A stretch of 64,000 nt of DNA from Aurantimicrobium minutum (lineage in GTDB: Bacteria; Actinomycetota; Actinomycetes; Actinomycetales; Microbacteriaceae), in contig NZ_JARXVT010000002.1 of the NCBI RefSeq assembly GCF_029892845.1, forward strand, positions 1 through 64,000, read 5' to 3'. The position numbers were made by a program, and so were the translations under genes. The notes beneath the pieces are model-generated. The model was given only the letters and a program-made list of their open reading frames with translations, was not told the origin of the DNA and did no database searches. Positions 39,992 to 50,345 of the stretch are shown piece after piece (positions within the stretch are counted from its first letter, which is position 1; each line of letters opens with the position of its first letter).

Positions 39992-41059
39992 CTAGTTGCG
40001 GTTGTAAGAACTGAGCGCATCCACCAAAGCCTCATTGGCTTCGGGGGAACCGATCGAGATGCGGATACCGTTACCGGTGAAGGCGCGGCCAATAATGCCG
40101 CGGCTCATCAGGTGAGCCTGCAGGGCATCGGTTTCTTCCCCCGCAGCAAGCCAGACAAAGTTAGCCTGTGACGCAGGGGCATCCCAGTCTGTGGTTGCCA
40201 GATATGCCTCGAGCTTGTTGCGCTCTTCCAGCAAGACATCAATACGGGCCTGGAGTTCAGGCTCTGCAGCTAGAGAGGCAACACCGGCAGCCTGAGCGAT
40301 GTCGGTCACGCCAAAGGGCAATGCGACTTTGGCGAGACCTTCCATGACCTCAGGCTTGGCCACGGTGTATCCCAGGCGCAGAGCAGCTAAACCGTAGGCC
40401 TTGGAGAAGGTGTGCAGCACAGCCACGTTGGGAAACTCACGGTAGAGCTCGAGGCCACGAGCTGCGTCCGGATCGTTCTGGAAGTGAACATACGCTTCGT
40501 CGATCACCACGAGAACATGGGCGGGAACCTGAGCCAAGAAGTCACGCAGCTCCTCATGCCCCACGGCTGTGCCGGTGGGGTTATTGGGTGTGCAAATGAA
40601 GATGACCTTGGTGGCAGGAGTTATGGCAGCCAGCATGGCAGGAAGATCATGACGGTGATCAGCAGTGAGCGGAACCTCCACTGGAGTCGCTTCAGCACCA
40701 CGAACAAGGATGGGATACGCCTCAAAAGAACGCCAGGCATAAATGACTTCGTCGCCGTGACCGGCAAAAGCACGAATCAACTGGCCAGCAACCTCAACAG
40801 AACCAGTACCAAAAGCCAGTTCGGATTCTGAGACACCGAGGCGCTTGGCCAGAGCAGCGGTCAACTCAGGGGCAGCCATGTTGGGGTAGCGGTGCATGGT
40901 GGAGGCAGCATCGGTGATGGCTTGAATCACCGAAGGAAGTGGCGGGTAAGGGTTCTCGTTTGAGGAGAGCTTATAAACCGGACCATCCCAGCCATCCACG
41001 GTGGACTTCCCGGGCTTATAGGCCGGGATGCTCTCAATGTGGGCGGGCTGCTTAATCAC
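39992..41059 (-). CDS. pat: Aromatic amino acid aminotransferase (HisC-like, Pat)
   Basis: 355 residues; PLP enzyme of the HisC family. The PLP lysine is in HTFSKAYGLAALRLGY and the phosphate/PLP region in SNENPYPPLP and TPNNPTG. The segment GDEVIYAWRSFEAYP matches the actinobacterial Pat branch, not biosynthetic HisC, and no his genes are nearby. Pat transaminates phenylpyruvate and related acids. HisC activity cannot be excluded. Confidence 0.85.
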   Translation of the reverse strand: MIKQPAHIESIPAYKPGKSTVDGWDGPVYKLSSNENPYPPLPSVIQAITDAASTMHRYPNMAAPELTAALAKRLGVSESELAFGTGSVEVAGQLIRAFAGHGDEVIYAWRSFEAYPILVRGAEATPVEVPLTADHRHDLPAMLAAITPATKVIFICTPNNPTGTAVGHEELRDFLAQVPAHVLVVIDEAYVHFQNDPDAARGLELYREFPNVAVLHTFSKAYGLAALRLGYTVAKPEVMEGLAKVALPFGVTDIAQAAGVASLAAEPELQARIDVLLEERNKLEAYLATTDWDAPASQANFVWLAAGEETDALQAHLMSRGIIGRAFTGNGIRISIGSPEANEALVDALSSYNRN

Positions 41060-41096
41060 CCTTCAACGATACCGGTGCAAGACCCAGCTATAAACA

Positions 41097-41128
41097 GAAC
41101 AGGGACCCAGTTATCTGGGTCCCTGTTC
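41097..41128 (-). terminator. Terminator after the dimethylargininase gene
   Basis: A perfect 14-bp stem (41097-41110 with 41115-41128), loop TTAT, and on the minus strand a TGTTTATAG tail. Confidence 0.85.
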
Positions 41129-41142
41129 AAATAATGCAGTCC

Positions 41143-42342
41143 TTAGCGCAGACGTACCGAGAGGCAGGTCACGCAACCTTCGAGCTTCTCGAATTCGGTG
41201 ATGTCCACGGTGATGACGCGGTAACCAAGTTCACGGAACAGCTCTGCAGACTTAGGTGCTGATGCAGACATCAACACGGTGTCAGGAGCGAGCACCACAA
41301 CAGCAGTGCCGTGTGCCTCGGGCACAGGCAGGAAGCGGTCGAAGACTGCTGGGTCATCCACCAGAGGTGGGTAACCAATAACGGTGCCATCTGGCAGTGC
41401 GGTCACCGCAGTCTTGAGGTGCAGTGCCTTGGTCACTGGAACAGCAACAACGGTGTAACCCTGCTTGGCAGCAATGGCACGCAGCTGGCGAATACCTTCA
41501 CCGTTGGTGCGACCACCACGGCCAACATAAACGGTCTTGCCCACCTTGAGCACGTCACCACCATCGAGAGCACCGGGGCTCACGATGCGGTCGCACTCAA
41601 CACCGAGGTCGCGCAACGTCGCCTCGGTAGCTTCGATTTCAGGCTTGCGGCTGTCAGCGCCAGGGTTGGAGATGACGGCAAGCTTGCCCAGCATGACAAC
41701 GGTGTCTTCAATGAAGACGCTGTCTGCGAGGTCATCACGGGGTTCAACTTCAACGGTCATCCAGCCCGCAGCGTTGAGTGCAGCAACGTAGCCATCCCAT
41801 TGCTTGTCAGCGAGTTCGAGGTCAACCTTCTTGCGCTTGATGTGGGTCACGAGGCCGTCAGCAAGAGTAGATGCAGGTGCGCGCACGAGTGCAACCTTGG
41901 TGGGAGCGGTGTTCGCGCCGCGAGCCACCACCCAGTTCCACACAGTAGTTCCCGCGGTCACAGTTGACACGGTTCCAGCAACAACGAAGATGAGGTTCAC
42001 ACCAAGCAGTGATGCAAAGACACCAGCAATGACGTCAGCTGTGAGTCCAGCTCCCTGCGAAGCAGCCTGAATGAACATGTTCACGATCGTGGCAATGACC
42101 GAGGAAACCAGGCCAACTACCCAGGCGTAGCGGCGCTTAGCAACGAAGCCAAACGCGCCCTTGAGAAAGACCAAGACGAAGAAGATGACGGTCGCACCGG
42201 TGAAGAACGAACCCGCCTGCCACAAAATGGCTTCTTCGAAGTTGTTGCCGATGAAGAAGGCAAGTTCGGTGACAGTCTGCGTGATCACTGCTGCGGTAAG
42301 TGCAGCAAGAGCAGCAGCGATAAGACGACGTGGTGTGAACAT
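41143..42342 (-). CDS. Membrane-fused dimethylargininase (DDAH-like)
   Basis: 399 residues in two parts. Residues 1-150 hold four hydrophobic helices (about 8-30, 42-62, 75-97 and 102-135). Residues 155-399 are an amidinotransferase/DDAH domain: FIEDTVVM, GALDGGDVLKVG, HLKTAVTAL and the C-terminal nucleophile region EGCVTCLS (C393 by position). DDAH hydrolyses methylated arginine to citrulline and an amine. The membrane part is unusual for the family; the frame runs through it without a break. A gap of 11 bp separates it from purH upstream. Confidence 0.85.
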   Translation of the reverse strand: MFTPRRLIAAALAALTAAVITQTVTELAFFIGNNFEEAILWQAGSFFTGATVIFFVLVFLKGAFGFVAKRRYAWVVGLVSSVIATIVNMFIQAASQGAGLTADVIAGVFASLLGVNLIFVVAGTVSTVTAGTTVWNWVVARGANTAPTKVALVRAPASTLADGLVTHIKRKKVDLELADKQWDGYVAALNAAGWMTVEVEPRDDLADSVFIEDTVVMLGKLAVISNPGADSRKPEIEATEATLRDLGVECDRIVSPGALDGGDVLKVGKTVYVGRGGRTNGEGIRQLRAIAAKQGYTVVAVPVTKALHLKTAVTALPDGTVIGYPPLVDDPAVFDRFLPVPEAHGTAVVVLAPDTVLMSASAPKSAELFRELGYRVITVDITEFEKLEGCVTCLSVRLR

Positions 42343-42353
42343 TTATTTATCCT

Positions 42354-43952
42354 TTAGTGGAAGAAGTGGCGTTCGCCGGTGAAATACATGGTGACTCCAG
42401 CCTTCTGAGCCGCTGCGATGACTTCTTCATCACGCACTGACCCACCGGGCTGAACAACTGCTTTGATTCCTGCAGTGAGGAGAACTTCGAGACCGTCTGC
42501 GAAGGGGAAGAACGCATCGGAGGCAGCAACGGAGCCCGCAGCACGGTCTCCTGCACGGTTGACGGCCAGGTGACAGGAATCAACACGGTTGACCTGTCCC
42601 ATGCCCACACCCACAGAAGCACCGTTGTGAGCCAGGAGGATGGCGTTGGACTTCACCGAACGGCAGGCCTTCCACGCGAACTCGAGATCAACAAGTGTCT
42701 CTTCGTCTGCGGCTTCGCCGGAGACGAGCTGCCATTCGCTGATGAGTGCTCCTACGCGGGAACCACTATCGAAGAGGTCGGCATCTTGAACCAGGAAGCC
42801 GCCTGAGATCTGGCGGATTTCCTGAGGCTCACGGCCGAAGTCCTCGGGCAGTTGGAGCAGACGCAGGTTCTTCTTGGTCTTGAGAAGAGTCAATGCATCG
42901 GGCTCGAAGCCAGGAGCAACGAGAACCTCAGTGAAGACTTCGCTGACCTGCTCCGCCATCTTGAGCGTGACGGGACGGTTAGCCGCAATCACGCCACCGA
43001 AGGCAGAAACTGGGTCGCATTCGTGTGCCAGGCGGTGAGCAGAGGCGATCTGGTCTACGGCCTTGTCGCGGCCCACTGCAATACCGCAGGGGTTGGCGTG
43101 CTTGATAATCGCCACGGCAGGGTTGATGAAGTCATAGGCAGCACGGACGGCAGCATCGGCATCAACGAAGTTGTTGTAAGACATTTCCTTGCCGCCCAAG
43201 AGTGTGGACTGGGCAATGCCGTGGCCACCCTGCTCCAAATACAGCGCAGCTTCCTGGTGTGAGTTCTCGCCGTATCGCAAGATAGATCCGCGCTGTGCAG
43301 AAACCGCATAGGTGTCAGGGAACTTCTCGTCACGAACAAACCAGGCAGACACTGCTGCGTCATACGCAGCAGTGTGAGCGAAAGCTTCAGCAGCGAGTGA
43401 GCGGCGCTGATCTAGAGTGGTGCCGCCCTTGGCTACAGCTTCCATGATCTCGCCATAGCGGGCTGGAGAAACGACAATGGCCACGTTGGGGTGGTTCTTA
43501 GCTGACGCACGAACCATGGCAGGACCGCCGATGTCGATCTGCTCGATGACATCTGCATCAGCAGCGCCCGAAGCAACGGTCTCGCGGAAGGGGTAGAGGT
43601 TGACCACGACGAGGTCAAAGGCCTTGATACCGAGCTCGTCGAGTTGGTCGGCGTGAGCCTGAAGGCGAAGGTCAGCCAAGATACCTGCGTGCACCGAGGG
43701 GTGCAGGGTCTTCACACGGCCATCGAGAGATTCGGGGAAGCCGGTGACTTCACTGACATCCTTAACCGCGTGACCTGCGTCACGGATGGTCTGCGCAGTG
43801 GAACCAGTGGACACCAGCTCAACACCGGCAGCACTGAGGGCGCTAGCCAGCTCAAGCAGTCCGGTCTTGTCGCTGACCGAGATCAGGGCGCGACGAACAG
43901 GGACCACGTCGCGGTGGTTGTAAAGGCTGGGGTCGTGTGAGGGGCCGCTCAT
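42354..43952 (-). CDS. purH: Bifunctional AICAR transformylase/IMP cyclohydrolase
   Basis: 532 residues, the family length: N-terminal MGS-like IMP cyclohydrolase ([35 protein letters not shown]) and C-terminal AICAR formyltransferase ([32 protein letters not shown]). It does the last two steps of purine synthesis. Its ATG overlaps the purN stop. Confidence 0.98.
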   Translation of the reverse strand: MSGPSHDPSLYNHRDVVPVRRALISVSDKTGLLELASALSAAGVELVSTGSTAQTIRDAGHAVKDVSEVTGFPESLDGRVKTLHPSVHAGILADLRLQAHADQLDELGIKAFDLVVVNLYPFRETVASGAADADVIEQIDIGGPAMVRASAKNHPNVAIVVSPARYGEIMEAVAKGGTTLDQRRSLAAEAFAHTAAYDAAVSAWFVRDEKFPDTYAVSAQRGSILRYGENSHQEAALYLEQGGHGIAQSTLLGGKEMSYNNFVDADAAVRAAYDFINPAVAIIKHANPCGIAVGRDKAVDQIASAHRLAHECDPVSAFGGVIAANRPVTLKMAEQVSEVFTEVLVAPGFEPDALTLLKTKKNLRLLQLPEDFGREPQEIRQISGGFLVQDADLFDSGSRVGALISEWQLVSGEAADEETLVDLEFAWKACRSVKSNAILLAHNGASVGVGMGQVNRVDSCHLAVNRAGDRAAGSVAASDAFFPFADGLEVLLTAGIKAVVQPGGSVRDEEVIAAAQKAGVTMYFTGERHFFH

Positions 43953-44542
43953 CAGCGTGCTAACTCCTGAAGGTTGACGTGGGCGTGGGCGATATTGCGA
44001 ACTGTGTGAACAATGAGTTCACGCTCGACAATCTTGATGCGCTCGTGCAGAGAAGATTCGGTGTCATCAGCATTGATGGACACTTCCACTTGCTCAATCA
44101 CGGGGCCAGTGTCGACGCCCTCGTCGACAATGTGAACCGTTGCACCAGTAACCGTGGCTCCGTCTGCCAAGGCGTCACGCACCGCGTGAGCGCCGGGGTA
44201 GAGAGGCAACAATGCGGGGTGCATGTTGATGAGGTTGGGCGAGAACGCGGCAACCACGTTGGCAGGAAGAATGCGCATGAATCCAGCACACACCACCAGG
44301 TCAGGTGAGTAGTCAGCGATCTCACCAATGAGGGCTTCGCCCCAGCTGACACGGTTCGCGTAGTCAGCAGGTGAGACCACGAAGGTGGGAACACCGAACT
44401 CGCGAGCGTGAGCCAAACCAGAAGCCTGGTTATCAGCACCGACAGCCACGATCTGTGCAGGGAACGAGTCGTCGTTCGTGGCCTCTAACAAGGCACGAAG
44501 ATTAGAGCCCGATCCAGAGATCAGGACGACGAGTTTCAGCAC
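43952..44542 (-). CDS. purN: Phosphoribosylglycinamide formyltransferase
   Basis: 196 residues. Formyl-folate site [32 protein letters not shown] and the catalytic N-H-D set around NMHPALLP and [11 protein letters not shown]. It formylates GAR in purine synthesis. Operon with purH; the upstream DUF6350 gene is 10 bp away, an order typical of actinobacteria. Confidence 0.97.
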   Translation of the reverse strand: MLKLVVLISGSGSNLRALLEATNDDSFPAQIVAVGADNQASGLAHAREFGVPTFVVSPADYANRVSWGEALIGEIADYSPDLVVCAGFMRILPANVVAAFSPNLINMHPALLPLYPGAHAVRDALADGATVTGATVHIVDEGVDTGPVIEQVEVSINADDTESSLHERIKIVERELIVHTVRNIAHAHVNLQELAR

Positions 44543-44551
44543 CCCTCAAGC

Positions 44552-45826
44552 CTACCGGCTAGAACTGGGGCTGTTTTCGGGAGTTTTGGCCTGTGTGGGT
44601 GCAGAAGAACGCCCGGAGGAACGCGATCCGGCATACATCCCCAGCGAAGCAGCAATGAGGAACTCCACCGCAGCGACTCCACCGGTGCGCAGCGCATTCG
44701 GTCCTACGTCAACAAGGCGGCCAGGGCCGGCGGCTCCACCGCTTGCCCAGGCCATGAAACCAATGAGTGCTCCGCCAACAAGTGCAATGCCCAGAACAGT
44801 GAAGAGAAGCCAGCGGAAGGAGACATCAGAACCGAGTGAGCGAACTAAGCCGGGGCGAATAAAGAACGCAGCAATAAAGCCAGCAGCGACAGGAACCAAG
44901 ATGCCCAGGAAGCCAAAGGCCAGGTCAGCGGTCGGCATTGCGCCCAAGATGGGCAGTGCAGGAAGCAATCCCACGTCTGTGCCCACAGGAGAGATGGAAG
45001 AACCTGTGCCAATGGCAAAGCCCGTGCCCACAAACCATGACGCCACCCACATGACGAAGTTCGGCATGAACATCAGCTGCGCTGCAGTAAGGATGAGGCT
45101 TCCCCCACCACCACCTTGCAGGCCTTCATAGAGGCCCAGGATGGTGGAGAAGTTCGCAATGACTAGAACTGAGAGCACCACGGCAGAAATACCCACCACC
45201 ATCGCGGCAGCGGCCAGGCCGCCGCGAAGCGATGATGCCAGGACAGCACGAACCTGAGTGGGCAAACCGAAGGCCCACGCGGTGACTTTCTGTTGGACAC
45301 GTTCGGCGCGGCCACCGGAGTGACCGATTTCCCCACGAGCACCAATCAACAGCCCCACGCCAAAGATGGCAGTGGGGAACGACAGTGCCATCCACACCGT
45401 GGGCATGGCATTGGCGTTGATAGAAGAAAGTGCAATGAGCACCGTCAATCCACCGAAGGTGCTGATTGCAGCAACAGGGCCAATAAAGCGAGCGCCAGAC
45501 TCCAGCGATTTCCGGCCCAAGCGAACACCCAACAGGATGGTCAGCAGGGAGAAGAACAGCGGAGCAATAGAAATAAGGAAGGGCTTCTCAGCACCAGGCA
45601 GGGCAACGTTAGCTGCCAGCACAGGGTCCAAGGTGACGGTCAGGTCAACACCGTGACCCACTAACCAAATGTCTGCTGCGGCGCGATAGAACACGTCCCA
45701 GCCCACACCAGAATCCAGTTGCACGGCCCACATCAAGCTGAGCGGAACCAGGGTAATACCCAAGCCAATACCCACTGCCAGGAGAGACTCCAGGGCAGCA
45801 AGCAGTGCAATGAGGGTGCGGTTCAC
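44552..45826 (-). CDS. DUF6350-type integral membrane protein
   Basis: 424 residues with roughly nine membrane segments and no catalytic motif. Assigned to the DUF6350 class from its constant place before purN-purH in actinobacteria and its multi-helix, glycine-rich pattern. The C-terminal 25 residues are a serine-rich cytoplasmic tail. Relatives have been linked to cell division but the role is unproven. Starts 9 bp after the upstream membrane-protein gene. Confidence 0.7.
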   Translation of the reverse strand: MNRTLIALLAALESLLAVGIGLGITLVPLSLMWAVQLDSGVGWDVFYRAAADIWLVGHGVDLTVTLDPVLAANVALPGAEKPFLISIAPLFFSLLTILLGVRLGRKSLESGARFIGPVAAISTFGGLTVLIALSSINANAMPTVWMALSFPTAIFGVGLLIGARGEIGHSGGRAERVQQKVTAWAFGLPTQVRAVLASSLRGGLAAAAMVVGISAVVLSVLVIANFSTILGLYEGLQGGGGGSLILTAAQLMFMPNFVMWVASWFVGTGFAIGTGSSISPVGTDVGLLPALPILGAMPTADLAFGFLGILVPVAAGFIAAFFIRPGLVRSLGSDVSFRWLLFTVLGIALVGGALIGFMAWASGGAAGPGRLVDVGPNALRTGGVAAVEFLIAASLGMYAGSRSSGRSSAPTQAKTPENSPSSSR

Positions 45827-45835
45827 CCCTTGATG

Positions 45836-47218
45836 CTATGACTTTTTGGTGGCTGGCTTCTTCGCGACAGGCTTAGTTGAGCCAGTTGCGCTCTTCTTGG
45901 CCACAGGCTTCTTAGCTACTGCCTTTTTCACAGGAGCCTTCTGGGCTGCTGTTGCCTTGGCCGCTGGCGCAGCAGCGGCAGGAGCCGCAGCTGGCTTGGC
46001 AGCCACCTTCACAACTGGGCGCTGAAGAACTTCATACGCGAACAAGAGAACAAGACCTGCAATGGTCCAGCCAAAGACATCCCCAGCAGTCAAAGGGACA
46101 ATGGCACTGAGGATCAGTGCAATGCCACCAATGATGACTACGCGGGCAACTACGCGGTACTGGTGCATGACCACACTTGAACCAGCGAAGACCTTGTCTC
46201 CAGGGTCCACGCTCTTGCGCAGGGCAACAATCTGCTTGTTGGAGAAACCACGGAACTTCTCCGCGCTTTCACTGAGACCAAATGCCCAGCCGGCAACGAT
46301 GGCCACGACGGAGGCCACAGCCAACGCAATAACCACATTGAGGACGAAGGCGACGAGAGCGTCATAAACAGCGCCCACGATGGGTGAGTAGTTCGGATCA
46401 ATGACGGTGGTGGCCACGATGCGACCGGTGGTGAAAGCGAAGGCGAGCAGAGCCATCACAGCCAGCATGACGCTACCGGTGGCAGCAAGTGCACGGGGGC
46501 GACGACGAGCGGCAGCAATGCCCACCACGAAGAGGGCTGCAACTACCCAGGGCAGCCAGGTTCCGACTCCCACGCCGACCTGGTAGATCACGCGAGCTGC
46601 AGCAAGCTCAGGAACCTTGCCCAGAGTGATGTCGGTGTTGACCTCAGGGATTGCGGAGGCGAAGCCCACGCCCTGGCTGATCAGTTCCTTCTTGATCTCC
46701 ACGATGATGGGCTTCAGGGGAAGGGTCAGGGTTCCATCGTTGGCCAGCTTGATTACAGAGTCAGGGTTTCCGGAGAGCAGGGCAACAGTCTGTTCCTGGG
46801 TCAGGGTGAGGGTCTTGTCCCAGGCCTGAGCGAAGGCATCAGACTTAACCACGTCGCTGACGAGGGTCTGAACCATGGACTCAATACCGCTTGCGGCGGG
46901 AGCAGCAAGAAGGCCAAGGGCCTTCTTGGCAGCGTCAGGAAGGTCGAGGGCATTGCCCAAGCCTTCAAAGAGCGAGGAGGTGACTTCCTTGATGTCGACC
47001 TGCTTCTCAATGATGCCGGTGACCTCGGTGATGATGGTCTCCTGCACAGCAGGGTTCTTGGCCAGTGGGGACAGCGTGGCAACAAAGCGCTGCGTGTTGG
47101 TGACTTCACTAGTTGCCCAGTGCGTAATGATCGCAGCGGGTGTGAGAGAAACGGCAAGAATCAACGCAATCGCGGACAACCATGAGCGGCCAGCGCTCTT
47201 CTTCACAGCAGTAGACAT
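45836..47218 (-). CDS. Integral membrane protein with histone-H1-like lysine/alanine tail
   Basis: About 460 residues from ATG 47218 (a TTG four codons earlier is possible). One N-terminal helix (about 12-32) is followed by an extracytoplasmic helical region (about 35-205), then five helices (about 215-390), and a C-terminal tail of about 60 residues made of repeats such as KKPVAKK and APAAAAPAAK. That tail resembles H1/HU-type DNA- or polymer-binding tails and would face the cytoplasm if helices number as counted. No enzyme motif. Precedes the DUF6350 gene. Confidence 0.7.
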   Translation of the reverse strand: MSTAVKKSAGRSWLSAIALILAVSLTPAAIITHWATSEVTNTQRFVATLSPLAKNPAVQETIITEVTGIIEKQVDIKEVTSSLFEGLGNALDLPDAAKKALGLLAAPAASGIESMVQTLVSDVVKSDAFAQAWDKTLTLTQEQTVALLSGNPDSVIKLANDGTLTLPLKPIIVEIKKELISQGVGFASAIPEVNTDITLGKVPELAAARVIYQVGVGVGTWLPWVVAALFVVGIAAARRRPRALAATGSVMLAVMALLAFAFTTGRIVATTVIDPNYSPIVGAVYDALVAFVLNVVIALAVASVVAIVAGWAFGLSESAEKFRGFSNKQIVALRKSVDPGDKVFAGSSVVMHQYRVVARVVIIGGIALILSAIVPLTAGDVFGWTIAGLVLLFAYEVLQRPVVKVAAKPAAAPAAAAPAAKATAAQKAPVKKAVAKKPVAKKSATGSTKPVAKKPATKKS

Positions 47219-47311
47219 GTTTGTTTTCAATCCCCAGAGGTTAGACAGTTCTCCTAGTCTGCCAGCTCGACCATGATTTTGGACCAGATGTGGACAGTTG
47301 GGGTTAAACGA

Positions 47312-47343
47312 ACTCGGCGCTCCCCCGAAGGGAAGCGCCGAGT
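47312..47343 (-). terminator. Terminator after sucD
   Basis: Stem ACTCGGCGCT/AGCGCCGAGT (47312-47321 with 47334-47343) with an inner CCC/GGG pair. On the minus strand it is followed by TTTAACC. Confidence 0.75.
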
Positions 47344-47357
47344 GAAAGCAGCCTGAA

Positions 47358-48245
47358 TTAGAGGCTTGCCATGATTTCGCGCATCAGGCGAGCAGCCTCG
47401 GAAGGAGTCTTTCCAACCTTGACGCCGGCAGCCTCGAGGGCTTCCTTCTTTGCCTGAGCGGTTCCAGCGGAACCAGAAACGATTGCACCAGCGTGACCCA
47501 TGGTCTTACCTTCGGGAGCGGTGAAGCCAGCAACATAGCCAACAACTGGCTTGGTTACGTTCGCCTTGATGAAGTCTGCAGCGCGCTCTTCAGCGTCACC
47601 ACCGATTTCACCGATCATGACGATGGCTTTGGTCTCGGGGTCAGCCTCGAATGCAGCAAGTGCATCGATGTGAGTGGTGCCGATGATGGGGTCTCCACCA
47701 ATACCAATAGCGGTTGAGAAGCCGAGGTCGCGCAGCTCGAACATCATCTGGTAGGTCAGGGTTCCAGACTTGGAAACCAGACCGATGGGGCCCTTGCCGG
47801 TGATGTTCGCAGGGGTAATACCTACGAGTGCCTCACCAGGGGTGATGATGCCGGGGCAGTTAGGACCAATGATGCGAGTCTTCGCACCCTTCTCCTTGGC
47901 GTATGCCCAGAACTCAGCAGAGTCCTGAACGGGAACGCCCTCGGTGATGATGACGAGCAGAGGAATCTCTGCGTCGATTGCTTCGACAACGGCATCCTTG
48001 GTGAATGCAGGAGGAACGAATGCGATCGAGACATCAGCGCCGGTTGCTGCCATTGCTTCTGCAACGGTGGCGAAAACGGGAAGCTCAACGTCACCGTGAG
48101 TCACAGTGGTGCCTGCCTTGCGAGCGTTCACACCACCGACGATCTGGGTGCCAGCTGCGAGCATACGAGCGGTGTGCTTGGAGCCCTCACCACCGGTGAT
48201 GCCCTGCACGATGACCTTGGAGTCTTTGTTCAGAAAGATTGACAT
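47358..48245 (-). CDS. sucD: Succinyl-CoA synthetase subunit alpha
   Basis: 295 residues. CoA-binding N-terminal domain ([13 protein letters not shown]), [15 protein letters not shown] and the phosphohistidine in [13 protein letters not shown]. With SucC it converts succinyl-CoA to succinate and makes ATP or GTP in the citric acid cycle. 27 bp after sucC. Confidence 0.98.
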   Translation of the reverse strand: MSIFLNKDSKVIVQGITGGEGSKHTARMLAAGTQIVGGVNARKAGTTVTHGDVELPVFATVAEAMAATGADVSIAFVPPAFTKDAVVEAIDAEIPLLVIITEGVPVQDSAEFWAYAKEKGAKTRIIGPNCPGIITPGEALVGITPANITGKGPIGLVSKSGTLTYQMMFELRDLGFSTAIGIGGDPIIGTTHIDALAAFEADPETKAIVMIGEIGGDAEERAADFIKANVTKPVVGYVAGFTAPEGKTMGHAGAIVSGSAGTAQAKKEALEAAGVKVGKTPSEAARLMREIMASL

Positions 48246-48272
48246 TTCTTATCCTTGAATATTCGTGAGGGC

Positions 48273-49436
48273 TTAGCGGGCAGCGAGTTCAGCGGCCTTG
48301 TCGGCGCCGTCATCCATGCTGTCTGCGATGGTTACGAGTGGGTGGTTAGCCTCGGCGAGGATACGACGACCCTCGTCGACGTTGTTGCCGTCAAGGCGAA
48401 CAACGAGAGGCTTGTTAGCAGCGGAACCGAGAGTTGCCAATGCCTGGACGATACCGTTTGCCACAGCGTCACATGCGGTGATACCACCGAAGACGTTGAC
48501 GAAAACGCTCTTGACCTGGGCGTCACCGAGGATGACATCGAGACCAGCAGCCATAACCTCAGCAGAAGCTCCACCACCGATGTCGAGGAAGTTAGCGGGC
48601 TTGACCCCACCGTGCTTCTCACCAGCGTAAGCAACAACGTCGAGGGTGCTCATCACGAGACCTGCACCGTTACCGATGATGCCAACCTCACCGTCAAGCT
48701 TGACGTAGTTGAGGTCTGCAGCCTTAGCCTTGGCCTCGAGAGGGTCAGCAGCTGCCTTGTCTTCGAGTGCTGCGTGGTTCTCGTGACGGAACTCAGCGTT
48801 CTCATCGAGGGAGACCTTGCCGTCGAGAGCGATGATGTCGCCTTCTTCGGTGAGAACCAATGGGTTGACCTCAACGAGAGTGGCGTCTTCGCCGGTGTAA
48901 ACCTCGTAGAGCTTGACGAAGACAGGAGCAACCTTGTCTACGAGCTCTGCAGGGAACTTAGCTGCAACAGCAATGCGCTTGGCTTCAGCCAGGTCGATGC
49001 CCTTGATGGGGTTGACCTCGATGCGAGCAAGAGCCTCGGGACGCTCGACTGCGAGCTGCTCGATCTCCATGCCACCTTCGTAGGAAGTCAGCGAGAGGTA
49101 AGAGCGGTTTGCACGGTCCAGCAGTACGGAGAAGTAGAACTCTTCAGCAATGCGAGCACCAGCGGCAACCATGACGCGCTTGACGACGTGGCCCTTGATG
49201 TCGAGACCAAGAATGGCCTTTGCTGCTTCTTCAGCTTCCTCAGGGGTCTTAGCGACCTTGACGCCGCCAGCCTTACCGCGGCCGCCAACCTTGACCTGAG
49301 CCTTGACGACGACAACGCCGCCCAGCTTTTCTGCTGCAGCACGAGCTTCAGCAGGGGTGTCTGCGATGATGCCAGCGAGCACGGGAACACCGTAGCTCTC
49401 GAATAGGTCCCTGGCTTGGTATTCGTAAAGATCCAC
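48273..49436 (-). CDS. sucC: Succinyl-CoA synthetase subunit beta
   Basis: 387 residues. ATP-grasp N-terminal domain ([38 protein letters not shown]) and the C-terminal CoA-ligase domain with [15 protein letters not shown] and [10 protein letters not shown]. First gene of sucCD. The 186-bp gap above it must hold the promoter; nothing else is seen there. Confidence 0.98.
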   Translation of the reverse strand: MDLYEYQARDLFESYGVPVLAGIIADTPAEARAAAEKLGGVVVVKAQVKVGGRGKAGGVKVAKTPEEAEEAAKAILGLDIKGHVVKRVMVAAGARIAEEFYFSVLLDRANRSYLSLTSYEGGMEIEQLAVERPEALARIEVNPIKGIDLAEAKRIAVAAKFPAELVDKVAPVFVKLYEVYTGEDATLVEVNPLVLTEEGDIIALDGKVSLDENAEFRHENHAALEDKAAADPLEAKAKAADLNYVKLDGEVGIIGNGAGLVMSTLDVVAYAGEKHGGVKPANFLDIGGGASAEVMAAGLDVILGDAQVKSVFVNVFGGITACDAVANGIVQALATLGSAANKPLVVRLDGNNVDEGRRILAEANHPLVTIADSMDDGADKAAELAAR

Positions 49437-49622
49437 GTGATTTCCTAATCCGCGTTGAGCGATAAAGAGGGGAGTGTAAATAAATCTGAATAGTTAAAAG
49501 TAACTTGATATCAAGATAAATTGACTGGTTCGACTTTACCTGTTTTTTTCGCGAATTACACCTCCTATTAGGTATGGCTAACCAAAGTGGCAGCAACAAG
49601 ACAGAGCTGACAGAGTAGAGGT

Positions 49623-50345
49623 ATGCCTGAAACAGTCCACGCACAAGGTTTTGAACCCCACGACGCCGCTTCAAACAGCAAGTTGAACTGGCTCCGTGCC
49701 GGTGTTCTTGGTGCAAACGACGGCATTGTCTCCATCGCCGCCCTGATGGTCGGTGTTGCCGCAGCAACACAGGATCCAGCAGCGCTGCTGCTCACCGGTG
49801 TCGCCGGTCTGTCCGCAGGTGCCATCTCGATGGCTCTGGGTGAATATGTTTCTGTTTCCAGCCAGCGTGACTCTGAGAAGGCCTGGATCAACAAAGAACG
49901 TCGCGAACTCGAAGAATTCCCTGAAGAAGAACTCGAAGAACTCGTGGCTCTTTATGAAGCACAGGGCCTCAAGCCGGCAACAGCACGCCAGGTTGCGGTT
50001 GAAATGACCGAAGTAGACGCCCTCAAGACCCACCTCGACATTGAGCTTGGTATCAACCAGGAAGAACTCACCAACCCGATGGCAGCTGCCATCTCGTCGG
50101 CGATCTCCTTCTTTGCAGGTGCCATCCTGCCTTTGCTCGCAGTTCTGCTGGTTCCCGGCGCTGCAAAGATTCCAGCAACTGTTGCTGCTTCACTGATTGC
50201 TTTAGCCCTCACCGGCGGCGTGGGCGCATTCATTGGTGGGGCACCAGTCCCCCGCGCAATCCTGCGCGTGACCATTGGTGGCGCAGCTGCTCTCGCTGTG
50301 ACCTACTTCATTGGTTCGCTGCTGGGTGGCAACGCAGGTATCTAG
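49623..50345 (+). CDS. VIT1/CCC1 family iron/manganese transporter
   Basis: 240 residues. The family start LRAGVLGANDGIVSIAALMVGVAAA gives helix 1, ISMALGEYVSVSSQRDSE the second, then a soluble acidic helical section (about 85-135, rich in Glu) that binds metal in plant VIT1, then three helices. It probably exports Fe2+ or Mn2+ from the cytoplasm. Its end overlaps convergent pcrA by 4 nt. Confidence 0.9.
   Translation: MPETVHAQGFEPHDAASNSKLNWLRAGVLGANDGIVSIAALMVGVAAATQDPAALLLTGVAGLSAGAISMALGEYVSVSSQRDSEKAWINKERRELEEFPEEELEELVALYEAQGLKPATARQVAVEMTEVDALKTHLDIELGINQEELTNPMAAAISSAISFFAGAILPLLAVLLVPGAAKIPATVAASLIALALTGGVGAFIGGAPVPRAILRVTIGGAAALAVTYFIGSLLGGNAGI

Noticed and set aside
45836-46020. 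Possible frameshift or repeat artefact in the Lys/Ala-rich tail
   Set aside because: The frame is continuous to the stop with normal codon use, so the tail is accepted as real.
48255-49406. Long open frame on the plus strand opposite sucC (383 codons)
   Set aside because: It is antisense to a clear sucC gene; its low-complexity Leu/Val/Asp composition is the shadow of biased codons.
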